Positions 1 through 10,971 of a stretch of DNA of 64,000 nucleotides are shown piece by piece. The stretch spans positions 92,203,624 to 92,267,623 of the forward strand of contig CM067373.1 of assembly GCA_034401795.1 (NCBI GenBank). The letters are read 5' to 3'. The first letter of the stretch is position 1, and every line of letters starts with the position of its first letter. Below the pieces are notes generated by a model. The model did not search any database. It saw nothing but the letters and a program-made list of their open reading frames with translations, and was not told the origin of the DNA. The translations under genes and the position numbers were made by a program. The DNA comes from Chaetoderma sp. LZ-2023a (taxonomy: Eukaryota > Mollusca > Caudofoveata > Chaetodermatida > Chaetodermatidae).

Positions 1-30
1 TTAAAGGAAAAGTTGACGGATGGACGGTTA
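1..30 (+). mobile_element. Repeat J, 3' end fragment
   Basis: The first 30 bases match the distal part of the J repeats at about 17595-17625 and 40997-41030 (AAAGGAAAAGTTGACGGA followed by GGACGG). The terminal GGTGAGCTAA is absent, so this is a truncated piece entering from the left of the window. Confidence 0.5.
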
Positions 31-44
31 GATAAAAACTAGAA

Positions 45-420
45 TCCTCCATTGAGTGATACGATCAGTCGGTCTATCATTCAAGTATCTGATGTCATAA
101 TCAAATATGTCACATGTTAGCTGATGACATGATCAAAATGATGTAGCTTAGTCACGAACATTGAAAAACCTGTCACTAAAGTGTCTTACCTGCATGTCTT
201 TGGTGAATTTACAAATTAATAAACATTATGTTGAATTTTGTTTGAGTAATTTGACTGGGAGCTGTTGCTGCCACTAGCAGCAACAGCTCCCAGATAAATT
301 ACTTCCAAAATATTCAACCTCTATAGTTACCTTGAAATTTAAATCTTGGGAATTCACGTTTCAAAGTTTTAAATCGATCCCAACAACACAAAAAGTGGGT
401 GGAGCTTAGACAGGATCACA
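45..420 (+). mobile_element. Repeat family G copy with palindromic core
   Basis: About 375 bp similar to copies at 50865-51250 and 57360-57725. In order: an AT-rich segment with TGATGTCATAATCAAAT, a segment ending TTTACAAATTAATAAACATT, a family-B palindrome (about 232-325, GGGAGCTGTTGCTGCC and its complement), and a tail related to AAATCGATCCCAA with GGGTGGAGCTTAG. No coding capacity, so it is probably a non-autonomous DNA element. Confidence 0.55.
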
Positions 421-1007
421 AACGAGACTTAGATTTCAATAAAAACCACCAAAATTAAGATTTTATCATATTTTACAAATTAAAAAGTTGAGATGTTCAC
501 AAATTACATCATTGTTAAAATTTCAGTTAAAGTCCTGAATTTTTACACGCCAGAAAATTCATGGTATGATGACATTGCGCGATTCATCAACCATGTGGAT
601 TAAGATTAAGTTGTACATGTTTTCAGATTAGACGAAACTATAGCGTCTTAAACAGTTACAAAGTGGGACGTCATCTCCTATTCATGTTTTAGGCTACAAA
701 CTGTAATATTTCTCTTCCATCTCATTAATACGGTGGTGTCCGAGTGAGCTGATTTGTGAGCTATCAATCATCAACAATAAAGTACTATTTACTCGATGAT
801 GTCATAACACAACATTCATTTACGCGATAATGTCACTAAGTCATGTTCATGAGAAGTTGAAGAAAATTACTTTTAGAGGCAAAATTTAAATTTACTATTA
901 AGAAATTTGAAAATATGTAAATAATATCTTATTTTATTTAAAACATGCAAAAGCATGTTCGGTGAGATGTGAGCATCCTCTGTTTGAGTTCCCTTTTAGC
1001 TAGAGAT
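421..1007. other. No gene seen; flank of DIRS element
   Basis: AT-rich DNA without a recognisable reading frame or repeat. Its last bases (TAGAGAT) directly abut the AAC that begins the DIRS element. It does not match the left half of MITE A, although the right half of an A copy abuts the other side of the element. Confidence 0.4.
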
Positions 1008-1010
1008 AAC

Positions 1011-1331
1011 CCCCCACAGACCCCCCTTGTGGGTTGGTCTGTTGTTTTATTAACCACTATAAAAACATACTTACCGTTCAATCACTACTTGCCAAATCAA
1101 TTATCAGCATTTAGCTATCAGAATAAGATTTTTATGCTTGCATACACACCTCCCCATGCCTATTCCTATTAATATGGACCCTCAAACAGGCTACTCAGGT
1201 TAAAGTCCATCTCCAGCATACTGACAAATATAGACTGGCACCAGTCTATATTCACCCCCATAGTGACGCCTGTCAATAAGCGCGCTTGCGCATGCGCACT
1301 GGAGGTCAAATAGGAAACAGATTCACTTTTC
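1011..1331 (+). repeat. DIRS copy 1 terminal inverted repeat, low-coordinate side
   Basis: 1078-1331 is the inverse complement of about 8398-8650; shared landmarks are TCCCCATGCCTATTCCTATT and the GCTTGCGCATGC stretch. The outer 1011-1077 is an extension absent from the other terminus but complementary to 1402-1468. A short C-rich duplication at 1011-1026 distinguishes it from the internal copy. On the element's own strand this is its 3' end. Confidence 0.9.
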
Positions 1332-1401
1332 TAAATTTAAGTGCTAAATATTAAAAGCCAATTCTCAAATCTTACCATGCGGGGTGGCTGAGGCCGGGTC
1401 A

Positions 1402-1520
1402 TAGTGATTGAATGGTAAGTATGTTTTTATAGTGGTTAATAAAACAACAGACCAACCCACAAGGGGGGTTGTTATTACACCACAAAAACATCCATTACCG
1501 TTCAATCACTACTTGCTAAA
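1402..1520 (-). repeat. DIRS copy 1 internal complementary region (ICR)
   Basis: 1402-1468 is the inverse complement of the outer low-coordinate extension (1022-1090). 1471-1520 is the inverse complement of the outer high-coordinate end (about 8630-8680). The two halves meet at GGGGTTGTTATTAC near 1465-1478, a head-to-head copy of both element ends with one GTT/AAC shared. In DIRS elements this segment is held to template the missing ends during circle formation. Confidence 0.9.
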
Positions 1521-1789
1521 CCAGTAGATTTGGTCAGGTCCCCATTTAAACATTAGGTGGGAGGAGATTTGAGAATCAACAAACAAGGATAAAAATCGAA
1601 CCAATCTTATCCAAATGTTAATAACATAACATAATAGTGCATTTAACTCAATCACACCGTGATTAACAAATAAGGTAAACTTGAACTTAAAGAAATAAAT
1701 AAAAACCAAAAGACGACTCACCATTTCTCACAGACGCACAGTCCTAACAAAAATGGTGGAGTGTTTGGTAAATGGTCTTCGGCTTTTTT

Positions 1790-2780
1790 AGTTAAAATAG
1801 TAATGTTACGAAAGAAGGAGGCTGCTGCACTCTTGTCTTTGAGGTAAAAGTGGATTCAGATTTCCATCCTGCCACCTGCATGACCTCATCTAAAGACGAA
1901 CTGGCAAAAAGAGCGAAAGAAGTAGCCATACCTCTAACGTCATGGGCTTTAATATGGGAGAGGTTAACTTGATCCAGTGAGGGTATCTCATACCAAAGCT
2001 TAATTGTCTCACAAATCCATCTGGCAATCGTAGATTTTGAGACTGGCTTAGATAACTCTTCCGCGTAGGAAACCGATAAATGGGATGGATCGACTCTTTT
2101 AAAATTGGTTCACTGTTTGTACGTTCTTAATGCCCTAACAGGACACCAAAATTTATCGGATGGCGAAAAAGACGATAAAGATTTTTAAATGATCGGACTA
2201 GCAGGAAAGCGGTTAGACTGAGCTTCAGATAAAAAGTCCCTTCTGGGATATAAAACCAAACCGTCTCCTGAAACTATAAATCTATCCCTTTCAGCAGAAA
2301 GAGCATGAATCTCTGAACATCTAGCAGAGGCAGCAGCAACAAGAAAAACAGCTTTGAAAGTTAAAAGCTTAATACTGATAGAAGAAATAGGTTCAAAATG
2401 GCGACCTGCCAAAACATGAAGAACCAAAGCCAAATTCCAGGAAGGTAAAGGCGTAGCAATCGGAGGGCGAATATTACTTAGACCTCTAATAAAACTATTA
2501 AGAGTCTTAGTATCCTTAACATCAGCATTCAGAAGACAAGGAAGGGAAGACGCCAGAGAAAATCTATACCCCCTAACCGTATTAGCTGACAAATGTAAAG
2601 AATCAAACAGATAAGATAAAAAAATCTAATACTTGGGGTATAGAAACAGAATCGGGCACGAAAGCTTGGTCTGAACACCATTCTCCGAAAATTTTAAGTC
2701 GACCCTTGTAAACTCGACGGGTCGACTCTCTTCTGGAAGAATCAATAATTTCCTGAGATCTTGAAGAAACCTTATTCTCG
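1790..2780 (-). pseudogene. DIRS copy 1 tyrosine recombinase, broken
   Basis: Would cut and rejoin a circular DNA copy into the genome. On the minus strand the N-terminal helical DNA-binding part (SRRESTRRVYKGRLKIFGEW, near 2750-2690) is followed by a frame change at a T-run near 2620. The catalytic half follows: AAASARCSEIHALS near 2335-2295 carries the first catalytic Arg, HIKAHDVRGM near 1965-1935 the His-x-x-Arg box, and AGWKS near 1885 the later Trp position. In-frame stops lie near 2183 and 2110. The tyrosine expected just after the GW box is not in that frame; an FYLKD-like segment lies in a neighbouring frame, so a small indel separates the nucleophile from the rest. Not functional. 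Confidence 0.82.
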
Positions 2781-5230
2781 AGGACCTCACTCGAGATTCT
2801 CCAAATGCACAAATTGAAAATTTCTGGGTTTGGATGAACACAAAGACCTCTTACTTGAGATAGAAGATCCTGGGATACTGGAAGACGAGGGAAGTCTACC
2901 AGAAGATCTAGAAGGGCTACAAACCAAATCCTCTTGGGCCAAAAGGGAGCTATCAGAAGAATCTCGCAAACCTGATCCTTGACCTTCTTCATGACTAACG
3001 GAATCAAAATTGTTGGAGGGAAGGCATAGGCGAACGTTAATGTCCAGGCTTGACTGTCCGGAAGAGGAGACATGTAAGATGAGATCTGAGCATTCAGAGA
3101 GGTCGCAAACAGATCTACTAGAGGACGATCCATAAGACTGAAAATCGCTGACAACCGACCTCTTTAACTGCCACTCTATGTGAGCGAACTTGCTGGGATG
3201 TGACAGTTGGTCCGCCAGAAAATTCAGACTGCCTGGGATATGGGAGGACACTAGAAAAATCTGCTTCTTGCGGCACCACAAGAGAAGATTCCACACTTCT
3301 AGACAAAGGAGACGACCTTGTACCTCCCTGCCTGTTGATATAAGACACCGCTGTCGAATTGTCCGACCGAATCGAGACTTTGAGACCTATCACAAGATCT
3401 GACCAAGAAAGGAAAGCCTTCTTGACAGCCCACAACTCTAGAATGTTGATATGAGCTGTCGACTCCTCCAGGGACCAAAGGCCGGAAACTGACAGGGAGT
3501 CCCAGACTGCTCCCCATCCCTCCTGGGAAGCGTCTGTGAATATAATCGCCTGAGGGGAGGACTTTACCAGTGGAACACCCATCAGAAGCAGAGAACGATT
3601 CTTCCAAAAATCTAGATAAGGGATCAAGTTTTCTCTGATGGGAATCTAATGGTAAATAGAGTGAATTGACTGCTTCCAAAGGGACATAAAATACATTTGG
3701 AAAGGTCTTCTCATCAGCGCCGCCCAAGGAATTACATTCTTTACGCTGACCATCAAGCCTATCACTCTTAAAAAGAATCTTGCTCTTACCATGGGAGAAG
3801 AAGACAGGATTTCCATTGCCACTGATAAAGCCTCTATCCTTGGATCTGAGGGGAAGACTAGACACCGGGCCAGGTCGAAAGAAATGCCTAGATGAGTAAA
3901 GATTTGAGACGGAACTAGGCTTGATTTCTTTAGATTTAAAATCCACTCTAGGTTGCATGCCAGACTGCAAACTTCTGGAAAAATTCCTGAGAGAATTGAG
4001 GATGACCTTGCTTTTACCAACCAGTCGTCTATATAAACATGAAGATGGATAGAACAACGGTGTAAAATTCCTGCCACGGCTGAAACTAGACGGGTAAAAA
4101 GGAAGGGAGCCGTGGTCAGGCCAAAGGGCATGGTGCGGAACTGCCAAACTCGATCCTTGTAAGCAAACCTCAGGAACTTTCTGAAGGCAGGGTGAATAAG
4201 AACATGAAAGTAGGCGTCCTTTAGATCGATGGAAGACGTCCACATTCCCTGATCTAAACTGGAAATGATCTGCAAGATTGTCTCCATCTTGAACTTGGGG
4301 GTGAGAATCATAAGATTTAGCTTTTTCAAATTTATGATTGGACGCCAGCCTCCTGTTTTCTTGGAAACTAAAAAGATGATCGAGTAGTAGCCCGGGTCTA
4401 CTCTCCAGTGGGGAACTTCTTCTATTGCCCTCTTTACAATCATGAATTCCAACTCCTCTTCCAAGGCACCCAATTTTTCCGGATTGGAGGTAACCGGAGT
4501 CCAAATTGGAAGAAAAGAGAGAAGAGGAGGATGACGGATCCATGAATGTGCATAACCCCAACGTATCTGAGACACTAGCCAGGAGTCCTGAACGAGGGCC
4601 TGCCAATTCTCCCAAAACAGAGAAAGGCGCCCTCCTACTGGCAAGTTGGGTAACAGGCACTGGACCGTCTGATCCGAAGGCACAAGAAGAGGGGAAGGGA
4701 TGAGGAAGGGAAGAGAGAAGGTTGGACCTACCCGGGAATAGTCCACACCTTCAAATTCTCTTTCCTTGATACCCTCTAAAGGAAGAACGACCTCTGGACC
4801 TGGAACTAGAACGGCGAGAAGGGGTCTGACCCCCTCTCGCTCAAGAAGAAGGAGACTGCCTCCCTTGAGACCTGGAACGATGCGAAGATCTAGAACGAAG
4901 CGATCCTCCTCCGTGGATCGATCTTGACAATTGGAAGAAGAAAGATTGGAATTATGAATAATCCTAGAGGGATAAGCCCCAAACTGGTCAGGTTTGAGGC
5001 TCTTCACAGAAGAAACATCTCTTTTCAAGGAAGGATTAGCGAAAGAACTCTGAGCCTGAAGCTCCCTAGAGGCCCTCAGGCGCTCAGATTCCGCACGAAT
5101 TAGACTAGTGGCAGACTGTCCGAAAATATCTTGACCAAACGGAGGTGCTACAACAAGACTATTCTTCAAAGAACTCAAAATCTTAACCTCAGAGCTTCCT
5201 GGATCTATGCTTAGAGGTAATGAAACCCAG
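2781..5230 (-). pseudogene. DIRS copy 1 reverse transcriptase/RNase H, broken
   Basis: One frame runs from 5178 to 3118 with a single internal stop near 3644. RT landmarks in order: KKTGGWRPIINLKKLN near 4365-4325, SSIDLKDAYFHVLIHP near 4240-4190, MPFGLTTAPFLFTRL near 4130-4080, and the catalytic box YIDDW near 4045-4025. RNase H follows: FTDASQEGWGAVW near 3545-3500, the LELWAVKKAF helix, and RSDNSTAVSYINRQGG near 3360-3320. The end of RNase H (SSHIPGSLNFLADQLS) continues in a second frame from about 3300, and VDLFATSLNAQI in a third from about 3130. This gives one stop and at least two frameshifts. The start shown is the point after the upstream stop near 5231; the same frame continues upstream as gag, so gag and pol may have been read together. 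Confidence 0.9.
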
Positions 5231-5232
5231 AC

Positions 5233-7917
5233 TTAGAGAAAATTGAGGGAGCCACGAGACAAATCTGCCAAATAACAAAAAACTGACAAAGGAACTGGAT
5301 CACCATGTTCTTCAGCTTTAAGAACAGCCTCAGCTAATAGAGCAAGGAAATTAGATGACTTAAGCTGAGATCTGCTAACATACTCCCATCTAGAAAGATC
5401 ATTGGAAAACTCAACCTTGGAAGACTCTTTTAACTGAGAAGAAAGAACATCCCAAGCGGAACCAGAAAGAGACTGAGTGAAGGCAACCTTCAAATAATCC
5501 TCCTTGGGAATTTGAATAGGAGAATCATATTTAGAAACAAGAGAAGTCATTATTAACAGAATCATTAACAAAGAAATGGAGCATATCAACTACTAAGTTA
5601 TCAATAGGCAGCACCTGAGGAGAGGAAGAAGAGGAAGAATCAGAGGTAGAGAGAGCGGATCCGAAAGCATCCATAGCAAATTCCTCCTTAAGAGGAAGAG
5701 AAAGAGTAGATGCGATCCACCTGTGAGCCATGGACCAGTCTTCCGAAGAGGCTCTAACCAGACAAAACCTCTTCAGATCCCTGGCCCTGACCGACTTAGG
5801 AGCTGATGAAAGAGAAGGAAGAAGAGGAGGAGAAGAAGAAGAGATGAGAAGAGAGGAGTCACCTGAAACTAAAGATTCACCTGCCCTAGAGGAAACAGGA
5901 GGAGGGCCTTCTAGCAAACTCAGGAAAGGAAGAAACTTGAGAAGAGGAAAAGGAATCCCTACCCTGATCCTGACTAGAGGACAAGAAAGGAAGAACCAGC
6001 GAACTGGCAGAAAACCTCGAAAGAATAGAAAAGCGAGCAGAAACAAACGAACGATCTAAAGAAGAATCCCTAACCACAGAAAACAAGGAAAAATCTAAAC
6101 CTGAATCAACAATTTGAAATTCTAGCTCAGGGGAGAGGACAACGGAAACAATCGGAACAAGATGATCAAAAGAAGGAGAAGAGGAGGAAGGAGGAAGAGA
6201 AGACTGAATGAGACGATGGAGAAGAAAAAGAATGAGCTAACAGACCCTGAGAGGAAAGAGAAGAGAAAGACGGGAGAAACCCGGAGGACAAGATTGAAAG
6301 AGAGCAGATGAGTTAGACACATGACTAATGAGAAATCCTTAGCAGAAAGAGAAGAAGAAATAGGATTAAAACCTGGAGGATGAGAAGAGGAGCAGAAAGA
6401 AGAAGGCCTAGAGGAAGATGAATTCAAAACAGCGTCACGAAAGGAAGGAGAAGAAGACGGGGAAGATAAATCAACATCAACTACCTGAGAAGGAAGAAAA
6501 GAATCATAATTGGAAACTACAGAATCCTGAGAAAACACCAGTTGAGATATTTCAGAACCAGAACCTACAAAACTCCTATCATCACAAACCTTACGCCTAT
6601 CCTCAGAAAATCTCTCTGAATCTAACGAGGAGACTGAAAACGGCAGCATAAGATGATGCTCGGGTAAAATCTTAGACAACACTAAGCGATTACGATCTCT
6701 CGCTATCCCGGAAGTTACTTCCCAACCGGAAGCGGAAGACGGAAGTCTATCCAGATCTGAACGACCTGGAAGTACACCTCTAGAACCGGAAGCGGAAGTG
6801 TACAGACAAGAATCCAAACCGGAAGCGGAAGCGCTTCTACCAGAAATCGAAAAATAATAGGAGTCCTCAGACCCCGGATATCCGGTATGACCGGAAGCGC
6901 TGCTGAAAGCGGAAACGGAACTAGGAACCAGATCTTGAAGACCCGGATCTCCTACAAAAGCGGAAGTCATACCGGAAACGGTCGGAATGGAAGTAATAAA
7001 CGGATCTTGAAGACCTGGATTTCCTACAAAACTGGAAGTCCTACCGGAAACGGACGCAACAGAAGAAAGAACCGGATCCTGAAGACCTGGATGTCTTGCT
7101 AAACCGGAAGTTAAAACGGAAACGGATGGAACGGAAGAAAAACGGAAGTAAACCCGAGTCCTGGGGACTCGAGTCCACCAAAACGGAACCGGAAGTATTA
7201 GTAAGACTAGAAATCAAACTCTTAGCTATAGGCGACCTACAAAGAACCGTTACGACCGGAATGACTGAAAAACTAGCATTTGCATTAGCATAAGGCTTTT
7301 GGACGTCAGCTTCCGCCTCCGCCACCACTGCTTGAGGGTTATGCCCGTCACCCTCAAGTCTAATGTGGGTTTGACCCGGTGAACTACACGAGCCCACCTT
7401 CGAGTGCTTAGTCGCTCTAGACTTCTGCTTAGGAGACCTATTAACATGCATAGAGGTTAGAGGGATCGGTTTCCCCCATTTGCGGGAACGCCCACTAGCA
7501 CTCGGGCTATCGTCGGAACCGGAGATCGTGTTTCTTTGCCTCCTGAAAGATATCCTTTCGTCCAGTGATTTGGTCAGTACAGACGCGAAGGACTCAAATC
7601 TCGCAAATAACGCTAAGACGGCATCTGAATTCGCCGAAGAGGCTCCCCCCTCTGTTGCTACCGGAATAGATACATTACTAGTCTTACTAGCAACGGAGGA
7701 AGGGGAAGGACGACCAGAGGGCAGCAGTTGTTTAGATGGTAATTCCTTAAAAAAGGCCTTGGAAACCGAGACCGGCCACCCTTTGCAAATCCCACACATC
7801 GTTGTTGAGGTGCAAGAAGTGTATTTCACACAGACATGTCCACCAAAATCAGCTGAGTGAAGGTGATCACATTTAGCAGACGTGCATTTCGACTTATCTG
7901 ACGATTTACCGGACTCT
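5233..7917 (-). pseudogene. DIRS copy 1 gag-like region, broken
   Basis: Several minus-strand frames (7829-7041, 6970-6122, 6046-5531, 5589-5233) form one broken gene. The frame is open upstream of 7829 to about 7916 and encodes a Cys/His cluster (KCTSAKCDHLHSADFGGHVC, then SCTSTTMCGICKGW), the sort of N-terminal zinc-binding segment seen in DIRS Gag. A long Ser-rich stretch follows, interrupted by a 72-bp tandem repeat, and then a helical C-terminal part (PKEDYLKVAFTQSLSGSAWD, ALLAEAVLKAEEHGD). The last frameshift is near 5550 and a stop near 5231 separates it from RT. No intact start codon is visible in the N-terminal frame; a stop lies just upstream of it. Confidence 0.72.
6926..7110. repeat. 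72-bp tandem repeat inside DIRS gag
   Basis: Three units start near 6930, 7002 and 7074, each marked by GATCTTGAAGACCYGGAT or a close variant. The period of 72 equals 24 codons, so the units once added 24-residue Ser/Gly-rich repeats to Gag. CCGGAAGY motifs continue on both sides, suggesting an older shorter repeat. Confidence 0.8.
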
Positions 7918-8397
7918 TAAAAATGAAAAAAGTGTAACAATGATGCATACCGCTCGGAAAATCGTTAAAAGGAGACTAGAAACATAAAACGCACTTCTAA
8001 AAAGGCGGGAAAGTTCAAATTAGAAATCAAATTCTCTACCGACAAGAAAACAAACTTGCATAGGGATAAATGAAATTCCTTATAATGCACTAGAAGTAAA
8101 TTGATAAGGGCTCTTGGAGAATGCTAGAGATTAATATGATGATGATTATATAGGCATTGTAACTAAGTTACCACGAAATGAGAACGATCTTTCACGAAAA
8201 CCGGTAACAATATATACATAGTTATAAAATACAATATAACCACGAATATACTTCCTAAACATAACTTAGGGAGGATTGACTTCATAGTAGGCATATTCCT
8301 TGGTAATATGAATGACAATACATGTAGCTGACACAGCGCAAAGCACAAAAAACTCTTGGAGAATATTTTAGCAGTTGTTCTGCAAGCAGAATAATTG

Positions 8398-8680
8398 AAA
8401 AGTGAATTTGTTTCCTATTTGGGCTCCAGTGTGCATGCGCAAGCACGCTTAGTGACAGGCGTCGCTATGGGGTGAGTATAGACTCGTGCCAGTCTATATC
8501 TGTCAGTATGCTGGAGATGGACATAACCAGTAGCGTGGTTGAGGGACCATATTAATAGGAATAGGCATGGGGAGGTGTGTACACAAGCATAAAAATCTTA
8601 TTCTGATAGCTAAATGCAGATAATTGATTTAGCAAGTAGTGATTGAACGGTAATGGATGTTTTTGTGGTGTAATAACAAC
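8398..8680 (+). repeat. DIRS copy 1 terminal inverted repeat, high-coordinate side
   Basis: Inverse complement of the low-coordinate terminal repeat up to about 8650. The last 30 bases (TTTTTGTGGTGTAATAACAA near 8660-8679) are unique to this side and are represented in the internal region at 1471-1500. On the element's own strand this is its 5' end. Confidence 0.9.
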
Positions 8681-8801
8681 CGAGCCAGTCATTCCAGTGG
8701 TTAAATTTTGAAGAATCTTCTCATGGTCTGCAAATGGACATTTTCTATGAGAAAATTAAAATTAAAATTTTCTTTAGCAGATTTGAAGGTTAAAGAGTTA
8801 A
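8681..8801. mobile_element. MITE A, right half only
   Basis: Begins exactly at the palindrome centre (CGAGCCAGTCATTCCAGTGG) and runs through TGGTCTGCAAATGGACATTT to a TTAA at 8798-8801. The left half is missing: the DIRS element abuts the palindrome centre and its far flank is unrelated. Confidence 0.8.
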
Positions 8802-8939
8802 GATAAATATTGTGAGTGAGGGTTGTGTTGCAAGGTTTTCTTGATTGAGTCGGGCTTAGTCTAGTTAGCGTTGTGAGAGAATGAGTAATGTGCACGGATT
8901 AATGCATGCTTAGGTGAACCTGTGGTTAACCCTTTAACA

Positions 8940-9131
8940 CTCAAACCAGCCAAAAACCGCTTCTGTAGTGACCTTCAGAAACATCAATTGGCAGAGCGAG
9001 AAGACAATTTTTGAAAATTTACAACTGGAATGTCATTTCAGTGGTAAATTTTCAAAAATAGTCTTCTCTTAGTCCACAATTCACATTTTCATTGAAATTT
9101 TCTTGAACAAATTTAAAACTTAGTGTTAAAG
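8940..9131. mobile_element. MITE A copy (A2)
   Basis: Preceded by TTAA (8936-8939) and starting CCCTTTAACACTCAAACCAG. The palindromic core is shortened, with the GGCTCG centre lost, but the arms TTTTTGAAAATTTACAACTG and its complement remain. Confidence 0.75.
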
Positions 9132-9222
9132 TTAGTTAGAACAATGGTTGATTGTGACGGGTATGTGTGTAACAGTGTGGTCAGTGGGCTGGTGGTACAA
9201 GTAATTTATGTTTGAGCTTTAA

Positions 9223-9403
9223 CCGTTTAACACTTATATCAGCCAAAAAATGGCTTCTTCAGTGGTCTTAAGAAATGTCCATTTGCAGACCAAAAGAAGA
9301 CTATTTTTGAAAACTTTTCAAAAATAGTCTTCTCTTGGTCTGCAAATGGACATTTTCTATGAGAAAATTAAAATTTTCTTGAATAAATTCAACGGTTAAA
9401 ATG
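9223..9403. mobile_element. MITE A copy with core deletion (A3)
   Basis: Bounded by TTAA at 9219-9222 and 9404-9407. The arms GACTATTTTTGAAAAC and TTTTCAAAAATAGTCTTC are joined directly, so the whole GAATGACTGGCTCG centre is deleted. Confidence 0.78.
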
Positions 9404-9891
9404 TTAAGTTAAATTGCTTAGCTAACTTATTGATGTTTACCTTTTACTTCTTGACCAGTGAAACACTGTAAGCAAGGGAGATAACCCATGAGAAATGAAT
9501 GATTTATTATCAATAAAGATGACTTTTTAAACTTTAGATACTGAAATGACAAGATCTTATAAAGAGACAGCCATTTTCATTGATAAATGTTCATTAAAGT
9601 ATTTCTCAATAACCGTAAATCAAATTATTATTTATAAACCAGATTTATCTCCCTTAGCAAGTGAAGACTAAATGGTAAACAGGTCTTGAGATAAATAACA
9701 GACACATATATACAATTGTAACAGGGTTTTTTAAGATATAAAAACAATACATACATCAAACCAGTTATCCTGTCTAGCGACGTTCCTGTGAATAGAAAAA
9801 AATCAATTTATAGGCGATTGAAAACAAAGGATCTACATGTTGATGAATAATTTAACACTTGACACACTAAATTCACAACTTGATATTTCAT

Positions 9892-10085
9892 TTTCTGGGA
9901 CAATACAGCTCAGAAATAACTTAATGTGTTTCCAAAACAAAATAAGACATACTGTTGAACACTTTGAACATAATTTGATTGGAAGCCATTGCAGTCTTAG
10001 GTAGCAATGCCCTCCAATCAATTTAAGTGCAAAATGTTCAACAGAACATTTCTCACATGTTCAAAATTGTACTAACTAACATGTT
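9892..10085. mobile_element. Palindromic MITE B, variant with long arms
   Basis: The core 9952-10044 folds on itself (CTGTTGAACACTTTGAACAT against ATGTTCAACAG). Longer imperfect arms include TGTTTCCAAAACAAAATAAG and GAACATTTCTCACATGTTCA. The same extended form occurs near 34160-34345. Confidence 0.65.
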
Positions 10086-10448
10086 TCTCTATTTTTTTTT
10101 AAACTTATTTATGAGCTTACTATATGACAGATAGTGTTCAGGTTAAGGCTGTCCTGTTGAAAGGTATCATTATTTAAAACAGCATCACCTTTCACTGCCT
10201 GCCTGTTGAATTTCTGCAGATTACGTTTCCCACAGGGTTTAACTCTGGATATTTTTAACGCTTTTTGACGGAAAGTTGTGGGTGATTGTTTTCAGCATGT
10301 CCAGAGTTATCGCCTATTGAAATTATTATTAGGTGACTTGCAACAGTCAGAGTTCCATGTAACAATTATCGCATAATGTTGACATCTGGGTTGAAGCAGG
10401 GCATGAGCTAACCCTTTCAGCTCCATAGATATAATACATGAAATTTAA

Positions 10449-10632
10449 CTCTTTAATGATCAAGATTTGTCAAGGAAATTGATATTTCACCTTGGTAAAT
10501 GTCCATTTACATGCCAGGAGAAGAGTATGTTTAGAGCTTTATGACTGGAATGACTGGCTCATTTATCGAGTCAGTCATTCCTGTTGTTAAATTTAAAAAA
10601 TAGTCCTCTCTTGGCATGAAAATGGACATTCC
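10449..10632. mobile_element. MITE A copy (A4), right end lost
   Basis: Starts after TTAA (10445-10448). Centre GACTGGCTCATTTATCGAGT and complement. Ends at GGACATTCCG, where a MITE D copy begins, so its right tip is missing. Confidence 0.75.
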
Positions 10633-10635
10633 GTA

Positions 10636-10774
10636 ACCCTTACCACTCTGATGTCAATATTCTATCTTTTACTGTGGCAATAGCAAATAACTGGTGTACA
10701 TTCTTCAACAAGTTTGGTGGATGATGTTGCTGTCTCACCAGTTCATCTTTTAATTTTAACCAGAGTGGTAAGAG
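10636..10774. mobile_element. MITE D copy
   Basis: Starts CCCTTACCACTCTGATGTCA and ends CAGAGTGGTAAGAG followed by TTAA. The middle has the family motif TTTGGTGGATGATGTTGCTG but only one arm, so the palindrome is shortened. Confidence 0.7.
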
Positions 10775-10971
10775 TTAAGAATTCCTCCAGAGTTGTGTCA
10801 TAAGCACCTTTATCAGAATTTAAGTCAAAACTTTATTCACAGACTGACCATACTAAACTTACATACTGGTTTAGAGTCATATCTAAGCCTCCACCTGTGC
10901 GCAATCCTGCTGATGGATGGCAAGTGATCAAAACCTCGGTCAATTAAGACAAAAGTTATGGGTGTGCTTAT

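Larger units (their letters stand above)
1008..8680 (-). mobile_element. DIRS-type tyrosine-recombinase retrotransposon (copy 1), full-length, inactivated
   Basis: A 7.67-kb element reading on the minus strand. Seen: inverted terminal repeats (about 1078-1331 and 8398-8650), unequal outer extensions on each side, and an internal complementary region at 1402-1520 complementary to both extensions. Coding order is gag, then RT/RNase H, then tyrosine recombinase. Both edges carry AAC (1008-1010 and 8678-8680), which becomes a single trinucleotide at the junction inside the internal region. No target duplication is visible. All of this fits DIRS elements, which are thought to replicate through a circular intermediate whose ends are templated by the internal region, and to integrate by a tyrosine recombinase. 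Every coding region carries stops or frameshifts, so this copy is dead. Confidence 0.93.

Noticed and set aside
4506-4703. 65-codon plus-strand frame
   Set aside because: Antisense shadow of the RT region.
5730-7860. Plus-strand frames rich in Arg/Lys/Glu (109, 77, 71 and 126 codons)
   Set aside because: They are shadows of the Ser-rich minus-strand gag of the DIRS element; no independent motif.
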